Of a DNA stretch of 23,364 nucleotides, positions 1 to 7,169 are shown piece by piece. The position numbers were made by a program, and so were the translations under genes. Source of the DNA: Flavobacterium psychrophilum (GTDB taxonomy: Bacteria > Bacteroidota > Bacteroidia > Flavobacteriales > Flavobacteriaceae); assembly GCA_945866505.1 (NCBI GenBank), contig CAMBHH010000030.1, forward strand, positions 1 through 23,364, in the 5' to 3' direction. Position 1 is the stretch's first letter; every line of letters begins with the position of its first letter. The notes under the pieces are model-generated. The model searched no databases. It had not been told where the DNA came from and saw only the letters and a list, made by a program, of their open reading frames with translations.

Positions 1-1296
1 ATCTGTTTTGATTTGAAGCAATTGATTGGCAAGTAATTTTTCTATCAATTCGTCTTTGGTCAAATGATGAAAAACGGTTTTGACTTTATTCTTAAATTCT
101 GCTGAAACTTCATGATTGGGTTTGGTTTTGAAGATTTGTTTTGCCCACACAAGCGCTTTGTTTTCTTCTATATTTTCAGCAGTTGGTTTTTGGAATTTGC
201 TAAATTTGATTCCCAATTCTCTTTCGAAATCCGGAATTTCAACTACTTCTTCTTGTTGTAAAACGGTTAACGATAGTCCCTTTGCTCCTGCTCTAGCTGT
301 TCTTCCGCTGCGGTGAACATAGTTTTCATAAGTTTCAGGCAAATGATAATTAACTACGTAAGAAATGGCTGCTACATCAATCCCTCTTGCTGCCAAATCG
401 GTTGCCACCAAAATATTAATGTGACCTTCTCGAAATTGTTCCATAATTCGATCCCGGATTCCTTGCGACAAACTGCCGTGCAAAGCGCCTGACGAAAATC
501 TATTAATAGCTAAATTTTTGGCCAGTTTATTGACTGCCGCTTTTGTTTTGCAAAAAATAATTCCTCGTTCGCCATCTTTTGAAGTCAAAAAATGCATTAA
601 AACATCTAGTTTTTCAATTGGATCCACCACGATAAATTGATGGTCTATTCCTTGATTGCCCACAGTTTCCATATTGGCACTAACTTGCACCACGTTTTTG
701 TTCAAATAATTCTGAATCAACTGCTTAATGGTTCCGGGCATTGTGGCCGAAAACAAAAAAGTTCTACGATTTTTAGGTAATTCTGCGATGATTTCTTCTA
801 AACTTTCTTTCAGAATACTAACCATTTCGTCCGCTTCATCTAGAACAAGGAATTTCGTTTCTTTTAGAATTATTGCTTTACGCTGAATCAAATCTATCAA
901 TCTTCCGGGTGTTGCTACAACAATATGTGTAGGCAAAGTCAAGCGATTGATTTGCGGTTTTATGGGAATTCCTCCACAAATTTCAGCAATGGAAACTTCG
1001 GGAAGGTATTGAGCAAATGATTGTAAATTACTAAAAACTTGATGCCCTAATTCACGTGTTGGAACAAGAATAACAGCTTGAATAGCAATTATTTTAGCAT
1101 CAATTAATTGAAGTAATGGTAAGCCAAAAGCGGCCGTTTTACCAGTTCCTGTTTTGGCCAATCCAACAATATCAGTAGTAGATAAAAGCAGTGGAATTGT
1201 CTTTTGCTGAATTTCTGTTGGCACTACAATTTTTAAACCATCAAGTGCTTTTATAATAGATTCTTGGATTCCTAAACCGGCGAACTGTTTTGACAT
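1..1296 (-). CDS. DEAD-box ATP-dependent RNA helicase (partial, C-terminus outside window)
   Basis: SF2 RNA helicase that unwinds or remodels RNA using ATP, probably in ribosome assembly or RNA turnover in the cytoplasm. Translating the minus strand from the ATG at 1296 gives 432 open codons with no stop before the window edge. All core motifs are visible in order: AKTGTGKT (Walker A, residues 47-54), PTRELG (79-84), ATPGR (128-132), DEAD (153-156), SAT (183-185), followed by the RecA2 motifs ATDLAARGID and HRSGRTARAG. A Q-motif-like PTEIQQ lies at 26-31. The remaining C-terminal tail is basic and runs off the window, so the length and the subfamily (RhlE/DbpA-like) cannot be fixed. It is separated from the upstream helicase gene by 180 bp and is probably transcribed independently. 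No clear -7 element was found upstream. Confidence 0.93.
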   Translation of the reverse strand, partial: MSKQFAGLGIQESIIKALDGLKIVVPTEIQQKTIPLLLSTTDIVGLAKTGTGKTAAFGLPLLQLIDAKIIAIQAVILVPTRELGHQVFSNLQSFAQYLPEVSIAEICGGIPIKPQINRLTLPTHIVVATPGRLIDLIQRKAIILKETKFLVLDEADEMVSILKESLEEIIAELPKNRRTFLFSATMPGTIKQLIQNYLNKNVVQVSANMETVGNQGIDHQFIVVDPIEKLDVLMHFLTSKDGERGIIFCKTKAAVNKLAKNLAINRFSSGALHGSLSQGIRDRIMEQFREGHINILVATDLAARGIDVAAISYVVNYHLPETYENYVHRSGRTARAGAKGLSLTVLQQEEVVEIPDFERELGIKFSKFQKPTAENIEENKALVWAKQIFKTKPNHEVSAEFKNKVKTVFHHLTKDELIEKLLANQLLQIKTD

Positions 1297-1405
1297 TATG
1301 TTGATTTACTAATTTATAAATTGTTGTTTTATGTATAGCTTCTCAATACAATTTTATATAGTAAAGAGATTGCATTACTGGACAAAATCACTCTAATTGA
1401 CGGTT

Positions 1406-1437
1406 ATCGAGTTAATTTTATTCAATTAAGACTCGAT
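1406..1437. repeat. Short inverted repeat between the two helicase genes
   Basis: ATCGAGT (1406-1412) pairs with ACTCGAT (1431-1437), and TAATT (1413-1417) with AATTA (1424-1428), leaving a two-base bulge and a 6-nt loop. It lies downstream of the 1477-3015 gene on the minus strand. It lacks a following T-tract in that direction, so a terminator role is doubtful. The rest of 1297-1476 is AT-rich and holds no gene that I can see. Confidence 0.4.
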
Positions 1438-1445
1438 TCCGGTTG

Positions 1446-1480
1446 AAATCTGAAATCCGCAATCTGAAATCTAAAATTAA
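1446..1480. repeat. Copy of an intergenic repeat built from AATCTGAAATC / AATCTAAAAT units
   Basis: Direct repetition of short units of the form AATCTGAAATC and AATCTAAAATT, reaching into the stop codon of the 1477-3015 helicase. The same unit recurs, more elaborately, at 7090-7161 and 8276-8317. This identifies it as a dispersed intergenic repeat family rather than chance AT-rich DNA. Confidence 0.6.
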
Positions 1481-3015
1481 TCTGCTTCGCTCATAATTCT
1501 TTCGCGGTACTTCTTCCCTATCAATAAAGTGAGTTTGAGTTTATAATCCTCTACTAACCATTCTCGATAATTCTTGCTGCATTGGCTCAAACATTTAGCG
1601 TAGCGATTTAGACGGCATTCTATATCTGGTTCTAGTTCTTTACTCAAAGCCTTAGCATCTCTTAATTCTTCTGTATTATCGACACACATTGAGGCATGTT
1701 GCTCTAATGATTTGTCCAAAACAATTTTGGATCGTAAATTTTGTGCAATTGCGAATTTGTGTTCTTCATCGACATCAAAAGTTATGACTTTGGTTTTCGC
1801 AAATTTGGCTCTTAACTCTGGGGGCATTGTATATTTAAAATACAATTCAATTTCGGTATCATCGCGAAGGTTTTCTAAATAAAATTCAGGGGATTTAAAA
1901 ATGTGTTGCCAATTGACGGGCTCATTCCACAAACCAAATCGGGCAGCATTATTTCCTAAATCTATAACTGTAAAATTGTCCTTGTTGGGCAATTTTCTCG
2001 AACCACGTCCGATCATTTGGAAATATAAAGTCAATGATTTTGTAGCTCTATTCAAAATTATAGTTTCTACTGTAGGCTCATCAAAACCTGTGGTAAGAAT
2101 CCCAACGGAAGTTAAAATAGCATCGGGAGTTTTTTTGAACCATTGTAAAATATCTTTTCTATCCTCGTTACTGCTAGTATTGTCAAGATGGCGAATAGCA
2201 AATCCAGCCTCACGAAATGTTTCGTAAACGTACAGGGAAGTGTTGATTCCGTTATTGAAAATCAAGGTTTTTTTTCCTAAAGATTTTTCAGTGTAAGCGT
2301 GCAACAATTTCTCTTGCATTGCCATATTGGTATACAAATCGTCGGATGATTTTACAGTATAATCGCCATTAATTCCTACTTTCAAGGAAGTTAGTCCGAC
2401 GTCATAACTATAAGTAATTGCTTTAGCTAAGAATCCTTTATCAATAAGAGAGCTAATGTTGTCTCCAACAATCAATTCGTCATAATTTTCGTGCATTGGC
2501 AATTTGATGTTAGAACTCAAAGGAGTTGCTGTAACACCTAGAATAAAAGCATTCTTAAAAGAGCTCAACAACTTTCGAAACGAATTGTAATGCGCTTCAT
2601 CAATAATAACCAACCCAACATTGTCGAGATGCAATTTTTCGTCATTGATTCTATTTTTCAAGGTTTCGACCATCGCCACAAAACATGAATAATCGTTTTG
2701 ATCCGGAAGTTCCTTAACTTTACTATTGATAATTTTGTTTTTGACATCAAAACCTTTGAGCATTTTTGAAGTTTGCTTGCAAAGTTCAATTCGGTGGGTC
2801 AAAACAACTACTTTTTTATCGTGTTTTGATAAATATTGTCGAACAATTTCAGAAAAGACGACTGTTTTTCCGCCGCCTGTAGGCAATTGATATAGTAAAT
2901 GATGATTAGCCGGAGCATTATCCAATCGCTCAAAAATGGATTCTATATCGCCTTTTTGATACGAATAAAGTTCTTTTTTATCTTCAATTTCTGTTTCTAG
3001 AGAGTTTTGAGGCAT
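1477..3015 (-). CDS. DEAH-type superfamily II helicase
   Basis: A 512-residue SF2 helicase or DNA translocase resembling the SSL2/UvrB-like 'helicase/type III restriction' group. Visible motifs are a Q-like YSYQKGDIESI near residue 18, PTGGGKT (Walker A, 45-51), IIDEAH (motif II, 137-142), VTATP (motif III, 161-165), the RecA2 motif TTGFDEPTVE (308-317) and QMIGRGSR (motif VI, 333-340). The C-terminal ~130 residues after the helicase core are charged and match no domain I recognise. It stands alone with its own likely promoter at 3035-3042. No nuclease or methylase gene is adjacent, so a restriction-modification role is not supported. The substrate is unknown. Family assignment is secure; biological role is not. 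Confidence 0.88.
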   Translation of the reverse strand: MPQNSLETEIEDKKELYSYQKGDIESIFERLDNAPANHHLLYQLPTGGGKTVVFSEIVRQYLSKHDKKVVVLTHRIELCKQTSKMLKGFDVKNKIINSKVKELPDQNDYSCFVAMVETLKNRINDEKLHLDNVGLVIIDEAHYNSFRKLLSSFKNAFILGVTATPLSSNIKLPMHENYDELIVGDNISSLIDKGFLAKAITYSYDVGLTSLKVGINGDYTVKSSDDLYTNMAMQEKLLHAYTEKSLGKKTLIFNNGINTSLYVYETFREAGFAIRHLDNTSSNEDRKDILQWFKKTPDAILTSVGILTTGFDEPTVETIILNRATKSLTLYFQMIGRGSRKLPNKDNFTVIDLGNNAARFGLWNEPVNWQHIFKSPEFYLENLRDDTEIELYFKYTMPPELRAKFAKTKVITFDVDEEHKFAIAQNLRSKIVLDKSLEQHASMCVDNTEELRDAKALSKELEPDIECRLNRYAKCLSQCSKNYREWLVEDYKLKLTLLIGKKYRERIMSEAD

Positions 3016-3034
3016 TGCTTTCGTTGGATTTTTG

Positions 3035-3042
3035 CAAAAATA
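3035..3042 (-). promoter_or_regulatory. Bacteroidota -7 promoter element for the DEAH helicase
   Basis: On the minus strand this reads TATTTTTG, matching the TAnnTTTG -7 consensus of Bacteroidota. It sits 19 bp upstream of the ATG at 3015, which would give a short leader of about a dozen bases. No good -33 TTG is visible at the expected distance, so confidence is moderate. Confidence 0.45.
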
Positions 3043-3123
3043 CAGCTAAAAAAGAGTTATTGTACTAAATAATCATTTAAAAAAAGAATTGTCCTTAAAT
3101 AAAATCGATTATGAGGTTGATTT

Positions 3124-3651
3124 CTAGTATTCAAAACGCTCAACAATAGCGTTGAATTCTTCTTTATTAAACCAATTTTGGTTATAAGTTTCAGTGCTTA
3201 TTGCGATTATTCTAGATTTAAAATCTTCTAAAATTCCATTTGCAATCATAAAACGAACGGCTTGTTCTAATGAACTGAGCATACTTTTATAAAATAATTC
3301 AGATTTTACAGGTTTTTCGGCAGAAAAAGTTTGGGCAATTTCTATTGAATACAGCATTACGTCTCCAATTATAAAGGAATCTACGCCCAAAAGGACAAAA
3401 TGTTTGATGTACTTTTGAGCTACTGAACGGCGCATTTTTGGTCTTCGAGGTTTTCCAGAAGTTCTCGATGGAAAATATTCATTCGAAATTTTTATTTTAC
3501 ATTCCTTGAGTAGCGTATCTTCCTTTGGATTGAAAACAAAATCATAGTACACTTTTATAGGGCTGAATCTATCATACAAGTCAATAATTTGCTCTTCGAG
3601 TTGATTTTTATCAAGTTCGTGCAAGTATTTTTTTAAATCGCGTTTGCTCAT
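3124..3651 (-). CDS. DUF6155-like conserved protein
   Basis: A 175-residue cytoplasmic protein starting MSKRDLKKYL and ending NAIVERFEY. The N-terminal pattern (KRDLKKYLHEL, EQIIDLYDRF, YYDFVFNPKED) matches what I remember of the DUF6155 family, whose function is unknown. The middle is basic (SGKPRRPKMRRS, about residues 66-77), which could suggest nucleic-acid contact, but this is inference. An in-frame ATG seven codons upstream (3672) is rejected as the start because a -7 promoter element (3670-3677) overlaps it. The ATG at 3651 is correctly placed downstream. It is divergent from the DUF3817-like gene, with about 100 bp shared between the start codons. Confidence 0.72.
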   Translation of the reverse strand: MSKRDLKKYLHELDKNQLEEQIIDLYDRFSPIKVYYDFVFNPKEDTLLKECKIKISNEYFPSRTSGKPRRPKMRRSVAQKYIKHFVLLGVDSFIIGDVMLYSIEIAQTFSAEKPVKSELFYKSMLSSLEQAVRFMIANGILEDFKSRIIAISTETYNQNWFNKEEFNAIVERFEY

Positions 3652-3669
3652 TGTTAAAGTATATTGATA

Positions 3670-3677
3670 CAAAAGTA
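3670..3677 (-). promoter_or_regulatory. -7 promoter element for the DUF6155-like gene
   Basis: Reads TACTTTTG on the minus strand (TAnnTTTG consensus), 18 bp upstream of the ATG at 3651. It overlaps the alternative ATG at 3672 and so argues against that start. A -33 TTG is not obvious. Confidence 0.5.
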
Positions 3678-3720
3678 ATTTACTTTCGGAATTAATACCC
3701 TTTAAATAAATGATAATTCT

Positions 3721-3728
3721 TAGTTTTG
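3721..3728 (+). promoter_or_regulatory. -7 promoter element for the DUF3817-like gene
   Basis: Reads TAGTTTTG, matching TAnnTTTG, 26 bp upstream of the ATG at 3755. It lies inside the longer reading frame that begins at 3710, which favours 3755 as the true start. With the element at 3670-3677 it forms a back-to-back promoter pair. Confidence 0.5.
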
Positions 3729-3754
3729 CGTTTCGAATTTATAAAAACAACCTT

Positions 3755-4033
3755 ATGCTCCGAATATTCAAAAACATTGCGATTCTAGAAGGAATCTCTT
3801 CTATTCTATTATTTTTTGTTGCTATGCCATTAAAATATATATTCAACAATACTTTATATATGCGCCCTATAGGAATGGCTCACGGAGTACTATTCGTTTT
3901 TTTTGTTTTGATAGCATTATATTTTGCAATAAAAGAAAAATGGAATTTAGAAAAAATAGGGATAATTTTAATCTGTTCGATAATACCTTGCGCTACTTTT
4001 TATGTTGAAAAAAAATATTTAAGAAAAATATAA
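3755..4033 (+). CDS. Small integral membrane protein, DUF3817-like
   Basis: A 92-residue protein beginning MLRIFKNIAILEGISS. It has three hydrophobic segments: roughly residues 7-25, 39-57 and 65-80, with a short KEKWN linker before the third. The pattern 'IAILEG-S-LLF-AMPLKY ... GMAHGVLFV' is characteristic of DUF3817 inner-membrane proteins, which have no assigned biochemical function. The longer frame from 3710 adds 15 residues of unlikely coding sequence containing the probable -7 element, so the internal ATG is preferred. The gene faces the thioesterase gene, and a long palindromic element fills the gap between them. Confidence 0.75.
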   Translation: MLRIFKNIAILEGISSILLFFVAMPLKYIFNNTLYMRPIGMAHGVLFVFFVLIALYFAIKEKWNLEKIGIILICSIIPCATFYVEKKYLRKI

Positions 4034-4042
4034 TTTATAAAA

Positions 4043-4227
4043 TAACCCGTTGGGTGTAATTATTAAAAACGTCAGTTCGAGTGTTTTTTGTGAAGTAAAA
4101 CGTAACAAAAAATGTATCGAGAACCGTTTTTAATGAAATTTTTCTTGTTCTCGATACGATTTTCTATCGAAAATCACTCGAACTGACGAAAAATTATGAT
4201 CAAAAACTAATTACACCCAACGGGTTA
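4043..4227. repeat. Nested palindromic element (MITE/REP-like) between convergent genes
   Basis: Three concentric perfect inverted repeats are visible. The outer arms are TAACCCGTTGGGTGTAATTA (4043-4062) against its exact reverse complement at 4208-4227. The middle arms are CGTCAGTTCGAGTG (4070-4083) against 4175-4188. The inner arms are GTATCGAGAAC (4114-4124) against 4147-4157. The total of 185 bp could fold into one long interrupted cruciform or RNA hairpin. The outer arm also contains its own mini-hairpin ACCC-GTT-GGGT. It contains no ORF of note. It could serve as a bidirectional terminator for the convergent neighbours or be a non-autonomous mobile repeat. Target-site duplications are not evident. 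Confidence 0.85.
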
Positions 4228-4265
4228 AAATAGTTGATTTTATTCTGAAAACTAACTAGAAAATA

Positions 4266-4670
4266 CTAATCCTCTAAGCGGTCTTTTACATATTCAATCT
4301 CTGTCTTTCCGTGCGGTTTTGGTTTACCATCAGAGTCCAAATTGACCATTGTAGTGCTTTCGATGGTGATAATTGTTTCGCGAGTCATCATATTTCGCGC
4401 TTCACACGTCAAAGTGAGTGAAGTTTTCCCAAATTTGACCACATCGATTCCGATTTCGATAATATCACCTTGACGAGCTGAGCTTCTGAAATTGATTTCA
4501 GACATATACTTAGTTACAATTTTGGTATTTTCTAATTGAATAATAGTGTATAAAGCCAATTCCTCGTCAATCCAAGCCAATAATTTACCACCAAATAAGG
4601 TTCCGTTTGGGTTTAGATCTTCGGGTTTTACCCATTTTCTTGTGTGAAATCGCATATCATTTATTTTCAT
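4266..4670 (-). CDS. Acyl-CoA thioesterase, hotdog fold (YciA/ACOT-like)
   Basis: Hydrolyses acyl-CoA thioesters to free acid and CoA in the cytoplasm. The signature region PEDLNPNGTLFGGKLLAWIDEE is the family's hotdog helix: N-N-x-x-x-L-F-G-G-x-L-x-x-W-I-D-E, with the helix-terminal acidic residues expected to be catalytic. The downstream beta strands (KYMSEINFRSSARQGDIIEIG, SLTLTCEARN) also fit. The protein is about 134 residues from the ATG at 4670. In-frame ATGs at 4691 and 4655 are alternatives, and the conserved region begins only at about the RFHTRKW sequence. The divergent start of the next gene leaves only 52 bp for both promoters. Confidence 0.85.
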   Translation of the reverse strand: MKINDMRFHTRKWVKPEDLNPNGTLFGGKLLAWIDEELALYTIIQLENTKIVTKYMSEINFRSSARQGDIIEIGIDVVKFGKTSLTLTCEARNMMTRETIITIESTTMVNLDSDGKPKPHGKTEIEYVKDRLED

Positions 4671-4722
4671 GTAAAAATAAGGTTTATTCAAGTCATTTTT
4701 CTTTAATTTTAAAGAAAAAAAA

Positions 4723-5112
4723 ATGAATCAACGAGATGTATTTTTAAGAGAATTTCGAGGAGAAACAATTGGTACTATTTCCGATCAATCTTCAGCGGAA
4801 GAATTGTTTCAAAATGAGGTACTTCGCCCTATTCTGAAACTTCAAAACGATTTGTTTATTGCTGCTTATATCCATCATTTAGCTAAAAACAAAATTGATT
4901 TCAACTCCTTTTCTGTCGAAAAAAAATTGGCAAACGTAGAAAATTCAATTCAAAAAGACATCAAATTCCGAAATGCATTGAAAGGAATGATTATAGGATT
5001 ATTTACCACCGACGAATACGCAAAGTACAGCAACAATTCTTCAAGTCTCAACAAAAGAATGATGAGTATGCTAATTGAAAGATTGAAAAGTCAGGTTCAA
5101 TTATTACATTAA
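4723..5112 (+). CDS. Conserved hypothetical protein, no recognised domain
   Basis: A 129-residue soluble, mostly helical protein with no signal peptide or membrane segment. I recall close relatives in Flavobacteriaceae that are sometimes labelled 'glyoxalase', but I see no metal-binding His/Glu pattern of the vicinal-oxygen-chelate fold, so that label should not be trusted. The C-terminal part (SLNKRMMSMLIERLKSQVQ) looks like an amphipathic helix and could mediate oligomerisation. It is divergent from the thioesterase, 52 bp away, and followed by a 231-bp spacer before the esterase. The function is unknown. Confidence 0.65.
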   Translation: MNQRDVFLREFRGETIGTISDQSSAEELFQNEVLRPILKLQNDLFIAAYIHHLAKNKIDFNSFSVEKKLANVENSIQKDIKFRNALKGMIIGLFTTDEYAKYSNNSSSLNKRMMSMLIERLKSQVQLLH

Positions 5113-5219
5113 GTACCCGATAATTAGTCTTTATGCTATTTTAAAAAAATTATTTTTAGTTGACTATTTTTCATTGCCGTCTCATTTTTTTTATTATAAT
5201 TGTTAAAAAATTAGTAAGC

Positions 5220-5270
5220 ATGAAATCGCCACTAAAAACGAGTTTGTTGCAAACAAGCACTAATAAGTAA
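5220..5270 (+). other. Possible 16-codon micro-ORF in the spacer upstream of the esterase
   Basis: An ATG at 5220 opens 16 codons (MKSPLKTSLLQTSTNK) and ends at TAA (5268-5270). It contains a small GTTTG-TTG-CAAAC hairpin and is followed by a GC-richer stretch (GGCGACACGAGCGTTAGCG) unlike the surrounding AT-rich DNA. It could be a leader peptide, part of a dispersed repeat, or chance. The rest of 5113-5343 holds no gene and no consensus TAnnTTTG that I can see. Confidence 0.15.
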
Positions 5271-5343
5271 AAAGGCGACACGAGCGTTAGCGAACTGGCG
5301 AAGCATACCATAAATGACCGCTGAAAAATCAAAATTTACATTT

Positions 5344-6057
5344 ATGAAAGAAGAATATTTCAAATGGTACTCACCCAATTTAAGTAGAGAGATTGAAATG
5401 CTGGTATTTGGTCACGCTGGTTATCCCGTGATACTTTTTCCGACTTCGATGGGAAGCTTTCACGAGAATAAAGATATGGGCTTGATTGACTCAGCAAAAT
5501 GGTTTATTGAACAAGGATTAATCCAAGTCTTTTGTCCTGCTAGCATTGATAAAGATAGTTTTTACAATAAAAACATTCATCCAGTGCATCGCATAGAAAA
5601 CCACGTTTGGTACGACAAAATGATTTGCCACGAAATTGTTGAAAGAGTAAAAAACAATACCTCGTCGGGAAAAGTTGCAGTTGCCGGTTGTAGCTTTGGA
5701 GGGTATCACGCTGCTAATTTTGCCTTTCGTCATCCAGGTTATGTGAGCCATGTTTTTTCTATGGGTGGCGCTTTTAGTATCAAAAGTTTTATGGATGGAT
5801 ATCATGATGACAATGTTTTTTACAACAGTCCAGAAGATTATCTACATGGATTAAATGACCACGAATTATGGAATATGGACATTTGTTTGGGCACATCTAA
5901 TTGGGATATTTGCTACGATGCTAATCTCAAATTAAGTCGAGTTTTGAGCAATAGAAATGTTCATCATTGGCTGGATATTAGACCCGATCGAGAACACGAT
6001 TGGCCAGTTTGGAAAGAAATGTTTCCGCATTATTTATCTAGAATTAAGTTTTTTTAA
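5344..6057 (+). CDS. Esterase-D-like alpha/beta hydrolase (putative esterase family)
   Basis: A cytoplasmic alpha/beta-hydrolase of about 237 residues that probably hydrolyses an ester, thioester or amide. The nucleophile elbow GCSFGG places the catalytic Ser at residue 117 counted from the ATG at 5344. A probable His lies in REHDWPVW near the C-terminus, and an Asp of the WDICYD segment is a candidate acid. No signal peptide. An in-frame ATG ten codons upstream (5314) is possible, but the conserved family N-terminus begins at about MKEEYFKWYSPNL. It is the first gene of the plus-strand array with the ATP-grasp and GCS2 ligases. The association suggests release or trimming of the ligase product, which is inference. 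Confidence 0.85.
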   Translation: MKEEYFKWYSPNLSREIEMLVFGHAGYPVILFPTSMGSFHENKDMGLIDSAKWFIEQGLIQVFCPASIDKDSFYNKNIHPVHRIENHVWYDKMICHEIVERVKNNTSSGKVAVAGCSFGGYHAANFAFRHPGYVSHVFSMGGAFSIKSFMDGYHDDNVFYNSPEDYLHGLNDHELWNMDICLGTSNWDICYDANLKLSRVLSNRNVHHWLDIRPDREHDWPVWKEMFPHYLSRIKFF

Positions 6058-6144
6058 TGTGTAAAGATTAGTGTATTTAGAATTAAGACAAAAAATAATA
6101 ATAGGAAATTGTAGATTTATGAAAACCAAAAAAATCATATAAAA

Positions 6145-7089
6145 ATGAGTAAAAAAATTGGAATATTATTCGGAATGGAAGATACTTTTCCGCAAGCATT
6201 TATAGACAGAGTAAACTCAAAAAACGAAAAAGGTATCATTGCTGAATCCGTTTCTATTGACAAAGTAGTTCAAAATAAAGATGGAGAATATGCGGTCATA
6301 ATTGATCGAATTTCGCAAGATGTTCCGTTTTATAGAGCCTATCTCAAAAACGCAGCTTTAACCGGAACTAACGTCATAAATAATCCTTTTTGGTGGAGTG
6401 CTGACGATAAATTTTTCAATAATTCGTTAGCAGATACGCTTGGAGTTCCGTTGCCCAATACTGTGATTCTTCCTTCGGCAGAACATCCAACAGATACGAC
6501 AGGAAAATCATTCCGGAACCTGAAATATCCAATGGATTGGGAGGGAATTTTTGATTATATTGGATTTCCAGCCTATATGAAACCATACGCAGGTGGAGGT
6601 TGGAAAAACGTTTATCGATTAGAAAACAAAGAAGAATTTTGGGAAAAACATCAGGAAACCGGACAATTAGTAATGATGTTGCAGGAAGAAATTGTTTTTA
6701 CAGAATATTTCCGCGTGTATTGTTTGGGTTGCAAATATGTTCACATTATGCAATATGAACCACGAAATCCGCACCATTTACGCTACGTAATTGACGGACC
6801 TCCAGTTGATAAAAAATTATTAGCCACTGTAAAAGACTATACTTTAAGACTTTGTAAAGGCTTGGGATATGACTTTAACACCGTAGAATTCGCCGTTCGT
6901 GATGGCATTCCTTATGCAATTGATTTTGGAAATCCAGCGCCAGATGCGGAGTTGACTTCTGTGGGAGCTGAAAATTTCGAATGGGTTGTTGAACACGCAG
7001 CAAAAATGGCAATTGCTGCAGCCAAAAAACAAAAACCTGGCAAAATAAATTTGACTTGGGGAGATTTTATTAAAGAAGCTTGCAAATAG
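6145..7089 (+). CDS. ATP-grasp carboxylate-amine ligase-like protein
   Basis: A 314-residue ATP-grasp protein expected to activate a carboxylate as acyl-phosphate and join it to an amine or thiol. The N-terminal pre-ATP-grasp domain is residues 1 to ~95. The ATP-grasp core follows, with the nucleotide-binding Lys and glycine loop KPYAGGGWKNV (146-156), a beta-strand carrying EEIVFTEYFRVY (181-192), and the metal-binding segment NTVEFAV...YAIDFGNPAP (245-266) containing E248, D260 and N263. The 'IDFGNPAP' ending replaces the usual E-I-N. It resembles RimK/D-Ala ligase-type enzymes only at superfamily level, so the substrate cannot be stated. It is 87 bp downstream of the esterase and 80 bp upstream of the GCS2 gene on the same strand. 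Confidence 0.82.
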   Translation: MSKKIGILFGMEDTFPQAFIDRVNSKNEKGIIAESVSIDKVVQNKDGEYAVIIDRISQDVPFYRAYLKNAALTGTNVINNPFWWSADDKFFNNSLADTLGVPLPNTVILPSAEHPTDTTGKSFRNLKYPMDWEGIFDYIGFPAYMKPYAGGGWKNVYRLENKEEFWEKHQETGQLVMMLQEEIVFTEYFRVYCLGCKYVHIMQYEPRNPHHLRYVIDGPPVDKKLLATVKDYTLRLCKGLGYDFNTVEFAVRDGIPYAIDFGNPAPDAELTSVGAENFEWVVEHAAKMAIAAAKKQKPGKINLTWGDFIKEACK

Positions 7090-7161
7090 AATTTTAGATT
7101 GCAGATTTTAGATTGCACGTTAATTCTGAAATCTAAAATCTGCAATCTGCAATCTAAAATT
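7090..7161. repeat. Palindromic intergenic repeat between the ATP-grasp and GCS2 genes
   Basis: AATTTTAGATTGCAGATT (7090-7107) is exactly complementary to AATCTGCAATCTAAAATT (7144-7161). A second offset pairing, TGCAGATTTTAGATT (7100-7114) with 7130-7144, is also perfect. The element starts right after the stop codon and fills the whole intercistronic gap. It belongs with the related sequences at 1446-1480 and 8276-8317. Confidence 0.8.
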
Positions 7162-7169
7162 AAAAGATT

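Noticed and set aside
116..316. Plus-strand ORF inside the DEAD-box helicase
   Set aside because: It lies antisense to well-conserved helicase motif codons and has no recognisable protein features.
1406..1437. Intrinsic terminator of the DEAH helicase gene
   Set aside because: The stem is bulged and no T-tract follows on the minus strand.
1901..2227. Plus-strand ORF antisense to the DEAH helicase
   Set aside because: It overlaps RecA2 motif codons on the other strand and has no family resemblance.
1477..3015. Restriction-modification or defence helicase
   Set aside because: No nuclease, methyltransferase or other defence gene is adjacent, and the neighbours are ordinary chromosomal genes.
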